64,000 nt of DNA from Gossypium raimondii (lineage: Eukaryota; Streptophyta; Magnoliopsida; Malvales; Malvaceae). Both the position numbers and the translations under genes were made by a program. The stretch spans positions 46,595,733-46,659,732 of the forward strand of contig NC_068571.1 in the NCBI RefSeq assembly GCF_025698545.1, in the 5' to 3' direction. The notes beneath the pieces were generated by a model, which did not search any database, had not been told where the DNA came from, and saw only the letters and a list, made by a program, of their open reading frames with translations. Shown piece after piece: positions 39,110 through 51,800 of this stretch (positions are counted from its first letter, which is position 1; the number at the start of each line of letters is the position of its first letter).

Positions 39110-41211
39110 ATATTCGTTTTGTATGCTTGTATTTTTGAACAAATTGGTTTAATAAAATATTCTTTTTTTCATTTTTGTATAATGTCCTTAATAGCTTTTT
39201 TGTACGCAAAGCAAAACAAAAGCAAATATTAGCTAATTGGTTATCTAATGTTTAACTAATATTAAGCGGTATTACATGGTCAGATCGTAATACGGAAGGA
39301 TAGATTGTATTAGTAAATAGATATAAACATGTCCTTAGTCTAATCAGAGATGAGTAAATCAATTGAAAGGCTAATATGCTGCCTATCAAGTCCAAATGGG
39401 AAGATGCTTCATCTTGAGCATCAGACCGGATGACTCTAGAAGATAGAAACATAGATGTGACTAAGTGGATTAATAGTATATTAGATATGACCTAAGCAGA
39501 ATAAATCCTAGGTCTGTTTATAAATTTATTCACTTGTGATGTTCATAGTGTAGCGTACATTAATCTTGAGTGTTCATAATGATTTCCAACGATTTCAAGT
39601 GTTCACAATGCCAATATATCTTTTTTTTTAACACATTCACCACTCACATTACAATGGGGCTCCCAATACACATATGGGTTCGCACATATTCAAGGTTCCC
39701 ATTCAGTATATGGCTCGCACACAACATAGAGCTCGCACATGTATATAGGCTCGCATAATACAGAGCTCGCACACATATAAGCTCACACAATTGTAAAGGT
39801 TCGCATAATATGCGACAGGGATCTCACATGCAAGGGGTTCACATAAATCATACGGGTTCGCAAACAATGTATGGGGTTCCCATGTCACTTAAGGCTCGCA
39901 CATATCAATGGCTTGCATACAGGATAGGCTTGCACACAATGTACATAGCACTCACACTTGGTATCAGGGTTCGCAAGTCACAAGTCAGGGCTCGCATAAA
40001 AATATAACAGGGTTCGCATGCCTATCCTGGACTTTCTTGAGCACGCGAACTGGTGTTTAAGTGCGATATGCAAAAACACTCACTTGCAGTTCGCTGTTGA
40101 TTCCCGAAGCTACACCACCTTCTGCATGCCCTTGTCCTTGCTCATGGACGCACCTTTGCATTGAGAGGCTTTGCATATAACATGAAACACACAGATTACT
40201 AACATTCACTAACAAAATAACCTCTTAACAACCCAATAGCAGCTCGCCATTCTTACAAACTGGCGAGCTCAACTCGCCTAACTTTAATCTTAAAATTACT
40301 TTGTTTTTAACTCAGTTAAACCCCTAATTCTTACTTCCTAATCTCATAACTAGTGTTTAATTGCAGATCTGGACCATTAATTCCATTCAATTTCACAAAT
40401 CAACTTTTTTTCGGAAAATCACGTTTGTCTTCCATCTCAAAGAAGAAAATCATTTGATTCATGAAAATTCTTTAAGGTTTTGTTAAATCAAGTTTGTAAA
40501 CCTCTTAATTACCTCAAAATAAGTTAATAATTGTTTTATAACCATCTCTTAGCTCCTTACTAAAAGATCCACCATTTTTAATCAAAATCAAGCTTTAAAA
40601 CCATAGATCTTAAGTTTTCTTGATTAGATCTGTAAAAGTTTGAATTGAAATCACATAATAAATGTTTAAACCATAAGAAATCAGAATGTTTACCTTTAAT
40701 TTGAAGATCTCCATGAAATTTGATCAATTTGAGCAAAAACGAGCTAAGTGTTAATAGAAAATTGAAAGAGAAAGAATGAATTCCTTTTGAAATTGAAGAA
40801 GAAAAGGTATTTGGATGTTAAGAAAATCAAAAGGATGGAGGGAATTCTGAGGGGAAACTCTTGATTTAAAATGGGTGAAAATGAGGAGGGAAAGGAAGGT
40901 GGCTGGTGTTATATTATTACCAACCAAATTTTAAATTTTGGCCTACTTACCCCAAGCCCCCTCCTATTTTCTCCCTTGTTCTAATAGCTCCCTTTTCAAT
41001 TGAAACTCTTAATTTATCATTTGACTTCTAATTTAAAATTTGTTTCAATTTAATCCCTATTAGCATTTATTTATTAACCCGATTGTTTTTATTATTATTG
41101 ACTAATTAATTAATTTTTTATTTCTAATTACTACAACTTTAATATCGATATATCTCTCGAGCGCACGATTTAATTACCTGATTTTACTAACCTAATTTTT
41201 GGGATGTGACA
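39110..41211 (-). mobile_element. LTR-retrotransposon-derived region with LTR terminus
   Basis: The right edge ends GGGATGTGACA at 41211, so on the minus strand it starts TGTCACATCCC, typical of a gypsy LTR. The opposite terminus and a target duplication (expected TGCTA) were not found, so it is truncated or composite. The interior contains the motif array at 39678-40020 and AT-rich sequence. No coding domain. Confidence 0.5.
39678..40020 (+). repeat. Array of GG(C/T)TCGCA(C/T)A motifs, about 18 copies
   Basis: Short words such as GGTTCGCACA, GGCTCGCACA, GAGCTCGCACA, GGCTCGCATA and GGGTTCGCAA recur about every 18-22 bp with little similarity between them. Both the motif and the spacing are degenerate. 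Related GCGAAC/GCGAGC words continue to 40280. Confidence 0.75.
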
Positions 41212-42606
41212 TGCTACATTAGCTTAAGGTATATGTGGCACACCAGTTGCCACTGTTTGGTTGCTTCATTAGTTACATCATCACTTAAAAGTATAAATAG
41301 ATTAAATTTTTAACATAAAATCAGATTGCTTTTTTATCTGAGATTAATTTATCCATTTTTTGAGTAGATGAGCAAAATGCAATCTAATTCCTAATAGAGG
41401 AACCTCTATGATACTTTTACTTCCTCATTTCATTCAAGGGGCTTAGATAAAAAGACTTTAAAAAATCCAAATCATCACTTAACAAAACATATGGATGAAT
41501 TTTTTAATGGAAGAGTCAAATAGTATTTTTATCTAACGTATAACAGTTAAGTTATCTATTTTTTTATAAAAAAATACAACAGGAACCTCTATAATATTTT
41601 ATTTTAATAAATTAGTCCAAATGAGAATTCAACAATGAACTCAAATTGCAGCTCGACCTGCCTCTATTCTAGTTTATTATGGAACAAGGTACAATTGAGG
41701 CCCAACCTGAGGTAGAATGTCCAAATTCAATCCACCAATACAAATCGATTGTTTTTCCTTGATTGGAAATACATGTGTTCAACAATTTCTAGGAGCTAAA
41801 AGATGACCAGCAGTTGCAGTTTTTGTAAGGCAAGCTAAATTGAATATGACTATGAGTCCAGTTCCCACAACTTTAAATTGACCATCACTTGCTTAATGTT
41901 TAAGTCCACATTCAAAGTTGGAAATTGGTTGTTCAGTTTGCATGATATTTAATTAATTTGATTATCAAATTTAGATGGCCGAATTAATTATGCTGTCATC
42001 ATGGTTGACAGTTGACAGCTCTAGTCATTGCCCCACTTAATTGCCCTCTCCTTCAACCCCATGTGTGTGTGCTACCTTTTTCTCTGCTTCATTTTCTATC
42101 CTATCACGTTGTCTTTCGAACTTTATATGCTACATTTAACCTTTTAGTTCCGGTAAATTTGCACTGTGGCCAAAATTCTATTTTATTCCTTTTAAAAATA
42201 ATGAAATTATAAATTAATAAATGATAAATTTATATTTTGATATTTTAAAATTTATAATTTAATCTTAATTTTTTTTAAAATTTGAATTCACCACTGCAAA
42301 AAATAAAAATAATTTTATATAGTGAATGATGTTTTGACATATAGATACCTTAAAATTTTGTTACGTATTGCTTAATAAATGTAATTTGTTTTATTTAATG
42401 TAATTTTAATTTAAAAAATAATAAACCCAAATTGATTATATTTTATTTTCCTCATTATTTACTTTAAATATATTTCAATGAAAATTATATTAAAGATAAT
42501 AAATTTTAATTTTATAACTTTTAATTATAAATACTCAAATCTTAAGTTATATTTAGTTTGATATTCACTGTACAACTTTTTCTATAGTTACTTCTTTTTT
42601 ACTTTA
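41212..42606. other. Intergenic DNA with MITE remnants
   Basis: 41215-41420 matches the right half of the GTAAAAGTAC MITE family (GTAGATGAGCAAAATGCAAT, then GGAACCTCTATGATACTTTTA). A second scrap with AACCTCTATAATATTTTA is near 41585. A 66-aa ORF at 42012-42212 has no recognisable features. Confidence 0.5.
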
Positions 42607-42611
42607 ATGTG

Positions 42612-43036
42612 TGTTAGGATCGTCCCGATTAAGCAACAAGTAACAAAAATAGCGGAATAAATTAAGAAATTGAACACACAAATTTAACGTGGAAAAACCC
42701 CTCCAAATAGGATAAAAAACCATGGGCAAAGATAATTTTACTATAATGGCAAAAGAACGAAGAGTACAAAAGATGGAGATAAAACTAAACCTCAAAAACC
42801 CAAAAACAAAGAACCCTCAAAACGTAAACACAAAATTCTCTAAATGTGTTTTGAGTTCTAATATCTAATGGGTGTCTTTATTAAGGTTGTAAAAGAGCCT
42901 ATTTATAGGCTAAATTCATATGTCAAATAATAATAAAATAATCTAAACTAATCTGTGTTTGACTGAAACAAATAAATAGAGTTTAACCAAAAGATTATTT
43001 TTCAAATTTGACTGAAAATAGGAGTCATACTTAACA
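42612..43036 (-). repeat. 3' LTR of the non-autonomous copia element
   Basis: 425 bp. Pairs with the LTR at 44554-44978. Confidence 0.95.
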
Positions 43037-43094
43037 AATCTCCACCTTGACTTATATTTCCACAACGCCATCTTTGCCAAAGCCCGCCACGAGC

Positions 43095-44515
43095 CTATCT
43101 TGAACTATGCAAGGAATTAACTGAGTCGAATCTATGCTTAGAAGCTAGAAGACTTCTAGCCTTCGACTTGTACACTGCTAAATCAAAACTAACTCGGGTC
43201 TGATTTTCACGAACACAGTGCCCTAACTTTTCAAAACCTGCATCCAAAAGAGAACCTCTCTTCAACGAAACGGTCATAAATTTCTCCCTCCTATGACCAA
43301 GTTGCCTCCGCTCCAAACGAGTTGACTTCGACTCTGTAACGGATGAGGGACGTTCGATTTCACCGGTCACTATAAAACCTTCCAGAATATAAAGACTGCC
43401 ATTTATTTTACCTTTTAAGAAAACGAGAGCTCCACAAGATAGTGTAATACCGCTCGACTCGATGTTGATTCTGCATCCTTTCAAGTCTAAAATACTCAAG
43501 GAGATGAGATTCTTTCGTAAATCAGGTACATACCTGACATCTGAGAGTGTCCTAATCGTCCCATCGTGTATCCTAATTTTAACAGTATCAACACCAATTA
43601 CCTTACTAGATGAATCGTTTCCCATGCGCACAACTCCACCTTCAACCGAACTATATGTGGAGAACCATTCTCTATTGGGACACATGTGGAAAGAACATCC
43701 CGAATTTAGGATTCACTCGGACGAGAGCTTGGAGTTATCGCTCGTTGACACTAACAAGAAAACATCACCGCTTTCATCAGCCAAATTAGCACCAGCTACA
43801 TATTCCTCGTTATTCTCAGCAGCTCTTTTATTTTGCAGTTTATAACAATCTGCTTTGACGTGACCTAACTTTTTACAATACCGACACCTTTTGTCTCATT
43901 TCTTTGATGCTACCAAAACGGAAGCTTGCCTATTTACCTTGCTATCCAAATGAAGCCTATTGTCGAGTTTGTCTCTACTCAACAAATGACCCTTCACATC
44001 TTCGAACGAGATTTTGTCTCTGCCATAAATCAGGATCTCCCTGAAAGACTTGTATGAAGGGGGTAAAGAGCATAATAGTAGCATAGCTTGATCTTCACCA
44101 TCAATATGAACCTCAACGTTCTTTAAATCATTTAAAAGAGTAATCAATTGACTAATGTGGTCTCTAAGAAGTTCACATTCGTTTATGCGAAACGTAAATA
44201 GACGTTGTTTCAACACTAAACGGTTAGCCAGAGACTTAGTCGCATAAAGAGTTTCTAACCTTTTCCACAAGGCGGATGAGGTCTTCTCCATCAATACCTC
44301 CTGCAATACCGTATTCGCGAGGCACAACTGGATTGCAGATAAGGCCTTTTCATCAAGCTCTTCTCATTCTGTTTTATTTAGATTCTCAGGCTTTTTCCCG
44401 GTAACAACCTTTTTCAAACCGAATTGAACTAGAATTGCCATCATCCGAACTTGCCACAGATTGAAATTTGTCTCACCATCGAACTTCTCAATTTCAAACC
44501 TTGTTGTTGCCATAT
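43095..44515 (-). pseudogene. gag-protease reading frame of the non-autonomous copia element
   Basis: It starts at MATTRFEIEKFDGETNF (about 44511) with gag blocks WQVRMMAIL, LWKRLETLY, LLCSLPPSYKSFREIL and ISFEDVKGHLLS, then a CCHC knuckle (CRYCKKLGHVKADCYKL, near 43880-43830) and the protease region (CSFHMCPNREWFSTY, GTIRTLSDVRYVPDLRKNL). Three stops lie where the family has other residues: near 44364, just after position 43896, and just before CSFHMC at about 43690. The end, FDSVNSLHSSR, is like the C-terminus of full-length relatives, which implies an internal deletion of the remaining pol. Confidence 0.88.
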
Positions 44516-44553
44516 CTAAATGGGCTGATCTTTGAACTTGCTCTGATACCACT

Positions 44554-44978
44554 TGTTAGGATCATCCCGATTAAGCAACAAGTAACAAAAATAGCGGAAT
44601 AAATTAAGAAATTGAACACACAAATTTAACGTGGAAAAACCCCTCCAAAGAGGATAAAAAACCACGGGCAAAGATAATTTTACTATAATGGCAAAAGAAC
44701 AAAGAGTACAAAAGATGGAGATAAAACTAAACCCCAAAAACCCGAAAACAAAGAACCCTCAAAACGTAAACACAAAATTCTCTAAATGTGTTATGAGTTC
44801 TAATATCTAATGGGTGTCTTTACTAAGGTTGTAAAAGAGCCTATTTATAGGCTAAATTCATATGTCAAATAATAATAAAATAATCTAAACTAATCTGTGT
44901 TTGACTGAAACAAATAAACAGAGTTTAACCAAAAGATTATTTCTCAAATTTTACTGAAAATAGGAGTCATACTTAACA
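44554..44978 (-). repeat. 5' LTR of the non-autonomous copia element
   Basis: 425 bp. It contains a palindromic TATA region (AGCCTATTTATAGGCT, about 44839-44854). Confidence 0.95.
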
Positions 44979-44983
44979 ATGTG

Positions 44984-46802
44984 TAAATACATTTATTTAA
45001 AAAATAATAAAAGTCAAAGTTTCTCCTAAAAAGGTAATATTCATGTATGGATAGTTAAATTCTTGATTTTTTTTAATTTTAACCACTGCATGCTATAATT
45101 ATTTTTTTCAAAAATAATAAATGTAAAAAATTTAATTCTTCCTCGTTGATACAAGGAGGAGGTTATGATGGTTTACCTCAAAGGGTAAAGAGTTATGAAA
45201 GAATTAAGATGCTCGAGACATGGCTAAAGTAGGAGAGAATTGGAGTCTTGTTAGGAGAGAAGGTGTTTTTTTTTAAAGATTTGGTAACAAAGCTTTTACA
45301 TGTAATTAAATTAGTGTATTAGTGAGAATAACTATAAGCGAATAGCTGTCCTTGTCAATGTTGTCAACATGGTGTTAGAACAGGGTTATGATTTTAAATA
45401 AAGTATTTATGATTGAAAAAAAATATTTGTAGTGATAATTAAATTTTTAAAATAAAATAAAGTAAATTAGACCATGGCACGATATAGGTCAATTTCTTCT
45501 TCTTTTGTCAAAGATTTTGGCTTTAATATATAAGATTCTGAAATTAGTGTATCGTTGATTACTTGCTGACGATTTATAAAATATTTAAGCAAAATTTCCT
45601 ATGGTTTTCTAAAATAAAGTTTTGCATTTTAGATAAGTAAAATATTTAAGAAAATAATATGATGTATTTATATACATACATCAAAATTATTTTTTTCTAA
45701 TTTGATTTTATATATAATTATGCCAATGTTTAAGTTATTTAATTTTATTTTTGTTAACGCTATAAATTATAATACTATTCTCGTTTTATTTCTATTAAAT
45801 CAAAATATTTCTGGTATAAATAAAATAAAAACATTATCTTTGTATTAATGTTAAATATAACACCTATTAAAATATAATATAACTCCACGCATCGCATGAG
45901 TTTAAAACTAGTTGCTATTTAAAATCGTATTCTTTAATTTTGAATTTGTATAGTCTATAATATATATATACATATAAGCATGATTTTGAGAAAAATTTTA
46001 AACTCACGAGAATATTCTTTATTTTTTATCGTATTACTAAATTAATTTTGAAAATAATTATAATTTAATTTAGATTTATTTATTTATTTATTTATTAAAC
46101 TACTACCCATAATCCCTCCCCAACCTATAAATAAGGGGATAATGCGCTTCATTGCACTTAAACTCACGTCGTCCTGCATTGACAACAATGCCCATGTCAA
46201 TCAAGTTAAAACTCAACGGGTAATACAATTTATAATGATTAGTTAAAAAAATTGTACAGATTTTAAGATAGAATTATTACTTGGATAGAACTCTAAGCAT
46301 AAAATATAGAAATATTTTTTATAATTATTATTATTTTTAAAAAATTTACTTTAAAAATTGTGTTAAATTTTTTTTAATTTGTGTTATTGATACAAAATAT
46401 AATTTTACTTGAATAGAACTTTAAACATATTGATTATCACTTAATTAATATTAGTGTTATATACTAATTAAAATTAAAATTTAACTTTATAAATGGCATT
46501 CGATAATTAGGCATATTCAATTAAGTAGCATCTAAAAAATTAACGATAAAAATTAGAGATTTTAACATTAATAAGTTAGAATTACAAAAGAAAAAAGAAA
46601 AGAAAATTAAAGTCATGGTTCTTCAAAGAAGCACCATTGAATCATATTCAAACCAAAAGTTGACATTGGAGAGTGATTGAAGATTATATTATTTGATGAA
46701 GAAGTAAATATGATATTACAATATTTTTAAAAAAAAATCTATAAGTTTATTTTATGTGAAACAAATGCTCTTAAAGCAATTTTTTTTATTTATACATTAT
46801 TT
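44984..46802. other. AT-rich intergenic DNA
   Basis: No gene was found. A short (TTTA)n run lies near 46076-46096. Confidence 0.5.
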
Positions 46803-46810
46803 GTTTGGTG

Positions 46811-47260
46811 TAAAGGTGATCATGGGCTGGGCAGGGTTCGGGCCAGGTTCAGACAAAATTTTAGGGCCATTTTCTAGGAACGTGCCCGGCCAGGCCCAAA
46901 ATATAGGCCTAAAAATTTGTCCATGCTCGGCTCGGCCCATATTAAATTTTACAACATCAAAATAGCATAAAAAACCTGCAAAATATAATCAACCAACTAG
47001 AATATCTATACATTAACCAATCAACATATTTAATTTTATAACAAACTATATTTAAAAATAAAAAATAAATATTTAATATATAATTCGGGTCCGGCCAGGC
47101 CCGGGCCAAAAAAAATTTTACCCGAGGCCCAGCCTGTTTTCTAAACGGGCCTTGTTTTTTTCCAAACCCATATTTCGAGCCTATATTTTTACCCGAACCC
47201 TCCCATTTTTCAGATGGGCAGTTGGGCCAGGCCAGATAGCCCAACCCATGATCACCTCTA
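46811..47260. mobile_element. hAT-type MITE rich in GGGCC words, 450 bp
   Basis: The ends TAAAGGTGATCATGGGC and, inverted, TAGAGGTGATCATGGGTTGGG match at 15 or more of the first 17 positions. GTTTGGTG flanks both sides (46803-46810 and 47261-47268), the 8-bp duplication of hAT transposition. Each half contains GGGCCAGG, GGCCCGG and GGCCAGGCCC words, so the element is GC-rich against an AT-rich background and strongly hairpin-forming. ORFs of 69-104 aa across it are translations of these words. Confidence 0.93.
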
Positions 47261-47623
47261 GTTTGGTGCAAGTGAAAATTATTTTGTGGGTTTGTTTCGA
47301 AAAGGGAAAAAAATCAAATTTCAACAATTTTTTTAATCACTATTATTATATGTGTTTTTTAATATAGTTTAAATATATTTCTTATTTATCATGAACTATT
47401 ATTATAATTGCTATATGTTATTTTACCTATTTTTTTCAAATTAATATTATAGTTCACTTTCTTATATAGTTGTAAATTTGTATATTATTTAAAAACTAAG
47501 TGAAATTATCATTACCAATGATAAGTGACAATAAATAAAAATATGTTATTTAAAAATTAATTAAAATTAAACGTGTAAATTTACATGCAATGTTAGAAAC
47601 TAGTCTATTTAAAATCATATATA

Positions 47624-47815
47624 GGTTAAAATTTTCCATTAGTCCTTGTACTTTACGAAAGTTGTAGATTTAGTCCCTATACTTTATTTTGATAAATTTT
47701 AATTACGAAAGTCGTAAGTTTTGAAAAGTATAGGGACTAAAAAAGACCAAATTAAAGTACAGAGACTAAATCCACTACTTTCGTAAAGTACAAGGACTAA
47801 TAGCAAATTGTAACC
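47624..47815. mobile_element. 192-bp fold-back element
   Basis: The left arm GGTTAAAATTTTCCATTAGT pairs with the inverted right arm GGTTACAATTTGCTATTAGT. The match continues through TCCTTGTACTTTACGAAAGT. TA lies on each side, compatible with a TA duplication. The two arms make up most of the element. Confidence 0.8.
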
Positions 47816-47817
47816 TA

Positions 47818-48310
47818 GGTATAATGACTTATTTGACCCTCTAATTTTACAAAAAAAAGGTCATTTTAGCCCTACATTTAATTTTTCGTCTTTTTTAGCC
47901 TTGAGCTTGTGTTGTTTATCAAATCACCCCAAAACAAATGAAAAAAAGTTAATAACTATTAACTTTGTTAACGTGACATACACGTGACAATCCAAGTTGT
48001 TTTTTAAAATTTAAAAATATTATTTAATAATCTTAATAAATTTAATAAATTTTAAATATTTTTTTTAAAAATATTTTATTTTTATTTTTTATTTTTTACT
48101 TTGAATTTTTTAAATTTTAAAATAATTAATTAATTGTTGGCGTGGCATCCATATGCATGCCACGTTAGCAAATTTAATAGACGTTAATTTTTCTATTTAT
48201 TTTGGAATGATTTGACAAATAGTACAAACTTAAGAGTTAAAAGAGACGAAAAATTAAATAAAAACTATTTTTTTTTTGTAAAATTAAAGGGCGAAATAAA
48301 AGATTATACC
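47818..48310. mobile_element. Mutator-like MITE related to 25236-25592
   Basis: The ends are GGTATAATGACTTATTTGAC and, inverted, GGTATAATCTTTTATTTCGC, with CCCT(C/T)TAATTTTAC following in both. The putative 9-bp duplication is degraded (TGTAACCTA against TTTAACCAG). The element abuts the fold-back element on its left. Confidence 0.75.
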
Positions 48311-48550
48311 TTTAACCAGTTGAGTTGTTAAAACACTAGTAATAAATATGTAAAATTAATGAGTAAAAAGAGAAACACTTAAATTTTCAAAAAAGAAATC
48401 ATAAACGTATTCTTCCCATCTCATACTAAAATTAATATAGAATATAGTTTTGTATATTAGTATTTAAGCTAGGCATGATAAATATAATTCAGATGTTGCG
48501 TGTGGATATTTAAAACAAGTAGCAGAGTAGCATGGGTCAATTACTCCTAT

Positions 48551-48558
48551 TAAATGCA
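48551..48558 (+). promoter_or_regulatory. L1-box match (TAAATGCA) upstream of ABCG11
   Basis: An exact TAAATG(C/T)A match lies 260 bp before the first ATG. HD-ZIP IV factors (ATML1/PDF2 group) bind L1 boxes in promoters of epidermis-expressed genes. Cuticle exporters are epidermal, so the match is meaningful, though an 8-bp word can occur by chance. Confidence 0.55.
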
Positions 48559-48810
48559 TCCACCAACAACCACCGGAATGAATTTAATGGTTTTAGATCA
48601 AAAGGTGTGGTGACCTTCAATCATCCCCCATACTTTTTTTCTTTTTAATCCATTCTTCATTATCTATCTAATTCTTCTGTGAACACAAAACCAGCTCTCA
48701 AACAAGAAAACTAGTTTTTATTTTAATCCAAGTTTATGATCGTATATGTTTTGCATGGGGTTCTCTTAAAAACCTAAACAAATTTCATTCAATAGCTATT
48801 TGATCTCATC

Positions 48811-51800
48811 ATGAGGAATTCAGCAAGCAATGTTATGATGGAGATAGAATCCAATAAACCAGCAGGGAATGGGATGGTGATCGGTGGTTTAAGTCCTTTA
48901 AGTGAAAGCTTATGGAGAGAGAAGACTAACACTGAGTTTGTAGGAGATGTATCAGCCAGACTCACTTGGAAAGATCTCACCGTAATGGTAACTCTCAACA
49001 ACGGTGAAACTCAAAAAGTACTTGAAGGACTCACTGGTTATGCTGAACCAGGTACTTTAACAGCTCTAATGGGTCCTTCAGGCTCTGGCAAATCAACCCT
49101 TCTTGATGCGCTTTCAAGTCGTTTAGCTGCCAATGCTTTCCTATCAGGAACCATTCTTCTCAATGGTCGTAAAACCAAGCTTTCCTTCGGGACCGCAGTA
49201 AGTAGTGTTGTTTAATCGTTCTAGTCCCTCACTTATTATGTCTTGAATCTTGAATTTCATTTACTTTTGTGTGTGTTTAGGCCTATGTGACTCAAGATGA
49301 TAACTTGATTGGTACACTGACTGTTCGAGAAACAATCTCTTATTCGGCTCGATTACGTTTGCCTGATAAGATGCCATGGTCCGAGAAGCGAGCACTTGTT
49401 GAAAGTACTATTATCGAGATGGGGCTCCAAGATTGTGCCGATACCGTCATCGGGAATTGGCATTTACGTGGGATTAGTGGAGGAGAAAAGAGGAGGGTTA
49501 GCATAGCTCTTGAAATTCTAATGAGGCCTAGATTGCTATTTCTTGATGAACCAACCAGTGGACTTGACAGGTTTACTTATATCTCTTTTCTATAGATACT
49601 GTGTTTCCGACATAATCTTTTGTTTCAATTGGCTTAACTCCCTAATATAGTAAACTGTTCTTGTTGTTGATTTTGCCCTTTTTTTCTATTTCTTTCCTTT
49701 TATCACTTTTTGTAGTGGACTTGGTAAAATGTTTGGTGGTTTTTTACTTGTTTTTGGAATCACTTGTTTAAAGGCTTTTGTATTAAGTAGTAGATTACAT
49801 TTTGTCTCCCTTACTAAAAAAATGGATAAATAAATCATTCTGTTAAAAAAATTATCCATTTCTACTATTAAAAACTAGTTCATATACATTGTGTCATTAT
49901 TTGGTTATTTTGTCAATTATGTCAATTTTAACCATACAAATGAATGATTTTTTTAATAAAAGGACCAATTTACTCTGTGATCTAATATACAGAGATCAAT
50001 TTACTCATTTTTAAATAAGTGAAGCCAAAAATAATGTAATACCTAATATGAGGTCTATATGATATTTTTACCCAATATAGATATATTTTGGGCACATATC
50101 CTCAATATGTTTATGATAATGCAAGATTTAGTTTGATGATGCAAGATTTATTATTGAACTTTACCAATTTATTATTTTGATTTTCAAAGTTAGTGTTTGT
50201 TTGATATGTTCTAAAAGGAATCTTCTAGGTCCTAGAGAACCTTCTTTAAGTTTTACCCTTATGGTTTAATTGCTAAAAGCTTAATTACCATTTAAAGCTT
50301 CGTTTGGAAGAATGGAAAGGAGTTCTCATCTTAATTTTGAAAATAAATTCCTTTGTCTTTGAGTTAAATATTACGAATTAATTCAATACTAATTTCATTT
50401 ACAAAATATTAAAAATAATATCATGGGTCAAATATTAATTTGACTAAAGAAAATATTAAAATTAAAATTTAAATGATTAATAAATATTATTATAAAGTAT
50501 TTTCATCTTTTCATACACTTATATGTTGTGAAGTAGAAGATGCTTTTAAAAATTTTGATAGTATTTATTATTGTTATTAAAATGTATTTTGAGAAGATGT
50601 CTATTATAGAAATGATATCGTGAAGTAGAAGATTTAATAGGTAATAAAAAAAGTGATTTCTTGAAAATTAAAAGCTAAATATTTTGACTTGGGTTAAATT
50701 TCGGTTTAAAATCAAGATTTAATTTGAAAAGCTGCTTATTGACCAAATTTTTATTTAGGTTGAAAATAATTTTGAATGTGAATGATAAACCATGCATACT
50801 CAACCTACCATTTTAACCAAGTTATATATAATACTTAGGGTTTATTTATCACCGGTTGTATCATAATACAATATTTATTAAAAAACTTTTAATGAGGTGT
50901 ATTCCAATGTCTTAACCTACAATTGTTTCTTACATTATGTATACAAAATGGCAGTGCTTCGGCATTTTTCGTAACCCAGACATTACGAGGGCTGTCAAGA
51001 GATGGTAGAACAGTGATTGCTTCAGTCCATCAACCCAGTAGTGAAGTGTTTGAGCTATTTGATCAGTTGTATTTGCTGTCAGGGGGCAAAACTGTTTATT
51101 TTGGTCAAGCATCTGAAGCATACGAGGCAACACTTTTCTTCTGAGCTCTGCTTCCTTCTTTATAGATATACATTGGATATTTACTAACATACTCTTTATT
51201 GAATTGTGGATAATGCATGCAGTTCTTTGCTCGAGCTGGATTTCCATGCCCTGCCTTGAGAAACCCATCTGATCATTTTCTTAGATGTATCAATTCTGAT
51301 TTTGACAAGGTTAAGGCTACTCTTAAAGGTTCCATGAAATTACGGGTATCTCCTTCATTTCCCTTTCTTTACTATTCCTTCCTACTTTGCTACATTCCAC
51401 ATTTATATGACTGAAATCCCTTTCTTTACTTATAGAATGCCTTATTTATGTTGGTAATTGCTTTATAATCAGTTCGAGGCAAGCGATGATCCACTTGAGA
51501 AAATAACCACAGCCGAAGCCATCCGAAAACTTACTGATTTCTACCGAACATCTCAACAATGTTACGCTGCAAAGGAAAGGGTTGATGAGATATCCAAAGT
51601 TGTAAGTAGTTTAATACCCACCTCTCCTTGCATTGGTTTCCATTGATAGTTATTGGCAGTTGAATCATGTTTTTTGGTATATTGCAGAAAGGAACCGTGT
51701 TAGATTCTGGAGGCAGTCAAGCTAGCTTCTTGATGCAGTCATACACTTTAACCAAACGCTCATTCATCAACATGTCCAGAGACTTTGGCTATTATTGGCT

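Larger units (their letters stand above)
42612..44978 (-). mobile_element. Complete non-autonomous copia element, 2,367 bp, gag and protease only
   Basis: Two LTRs of exactly 425 bp (42612-43036 and 44554-44978), each TGTTAGGATC...TACTTAACA, differ at 11 sites by my count (2.6%). A perfect 5-bp duplication, ATGTG, flanks the element (42607-42611 and 44979-44983). Reading the minus strand, the 5' LTR is followed by a tRNA-iMet primer-binding site (TGGTATCAGAGC, complement at 44540-44551), gag, zinc knuckle and protease. It then passes to a stretch typical of the C-terminal end and the purine tract beside the 3' LTR (AAGGTGGAGATT, 43037-43050). Integrase, reverse transcriptase and RNase H are absent, so it must be mobilised by a related full-length copia. 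Confidence 0.95.

Noticed and set aside
39678..40020. CRISPR-like array (short repeats with unique spacers)
   Set aside because: Motifs are only about 10 bp and degenerate, and the setting is plant LTR DNA; no cas genes exist.
46756..47367. ORFs with repeated Gly/Pro motifs
   Set aside because: Translations of GGGCC words in the hAT MITE.
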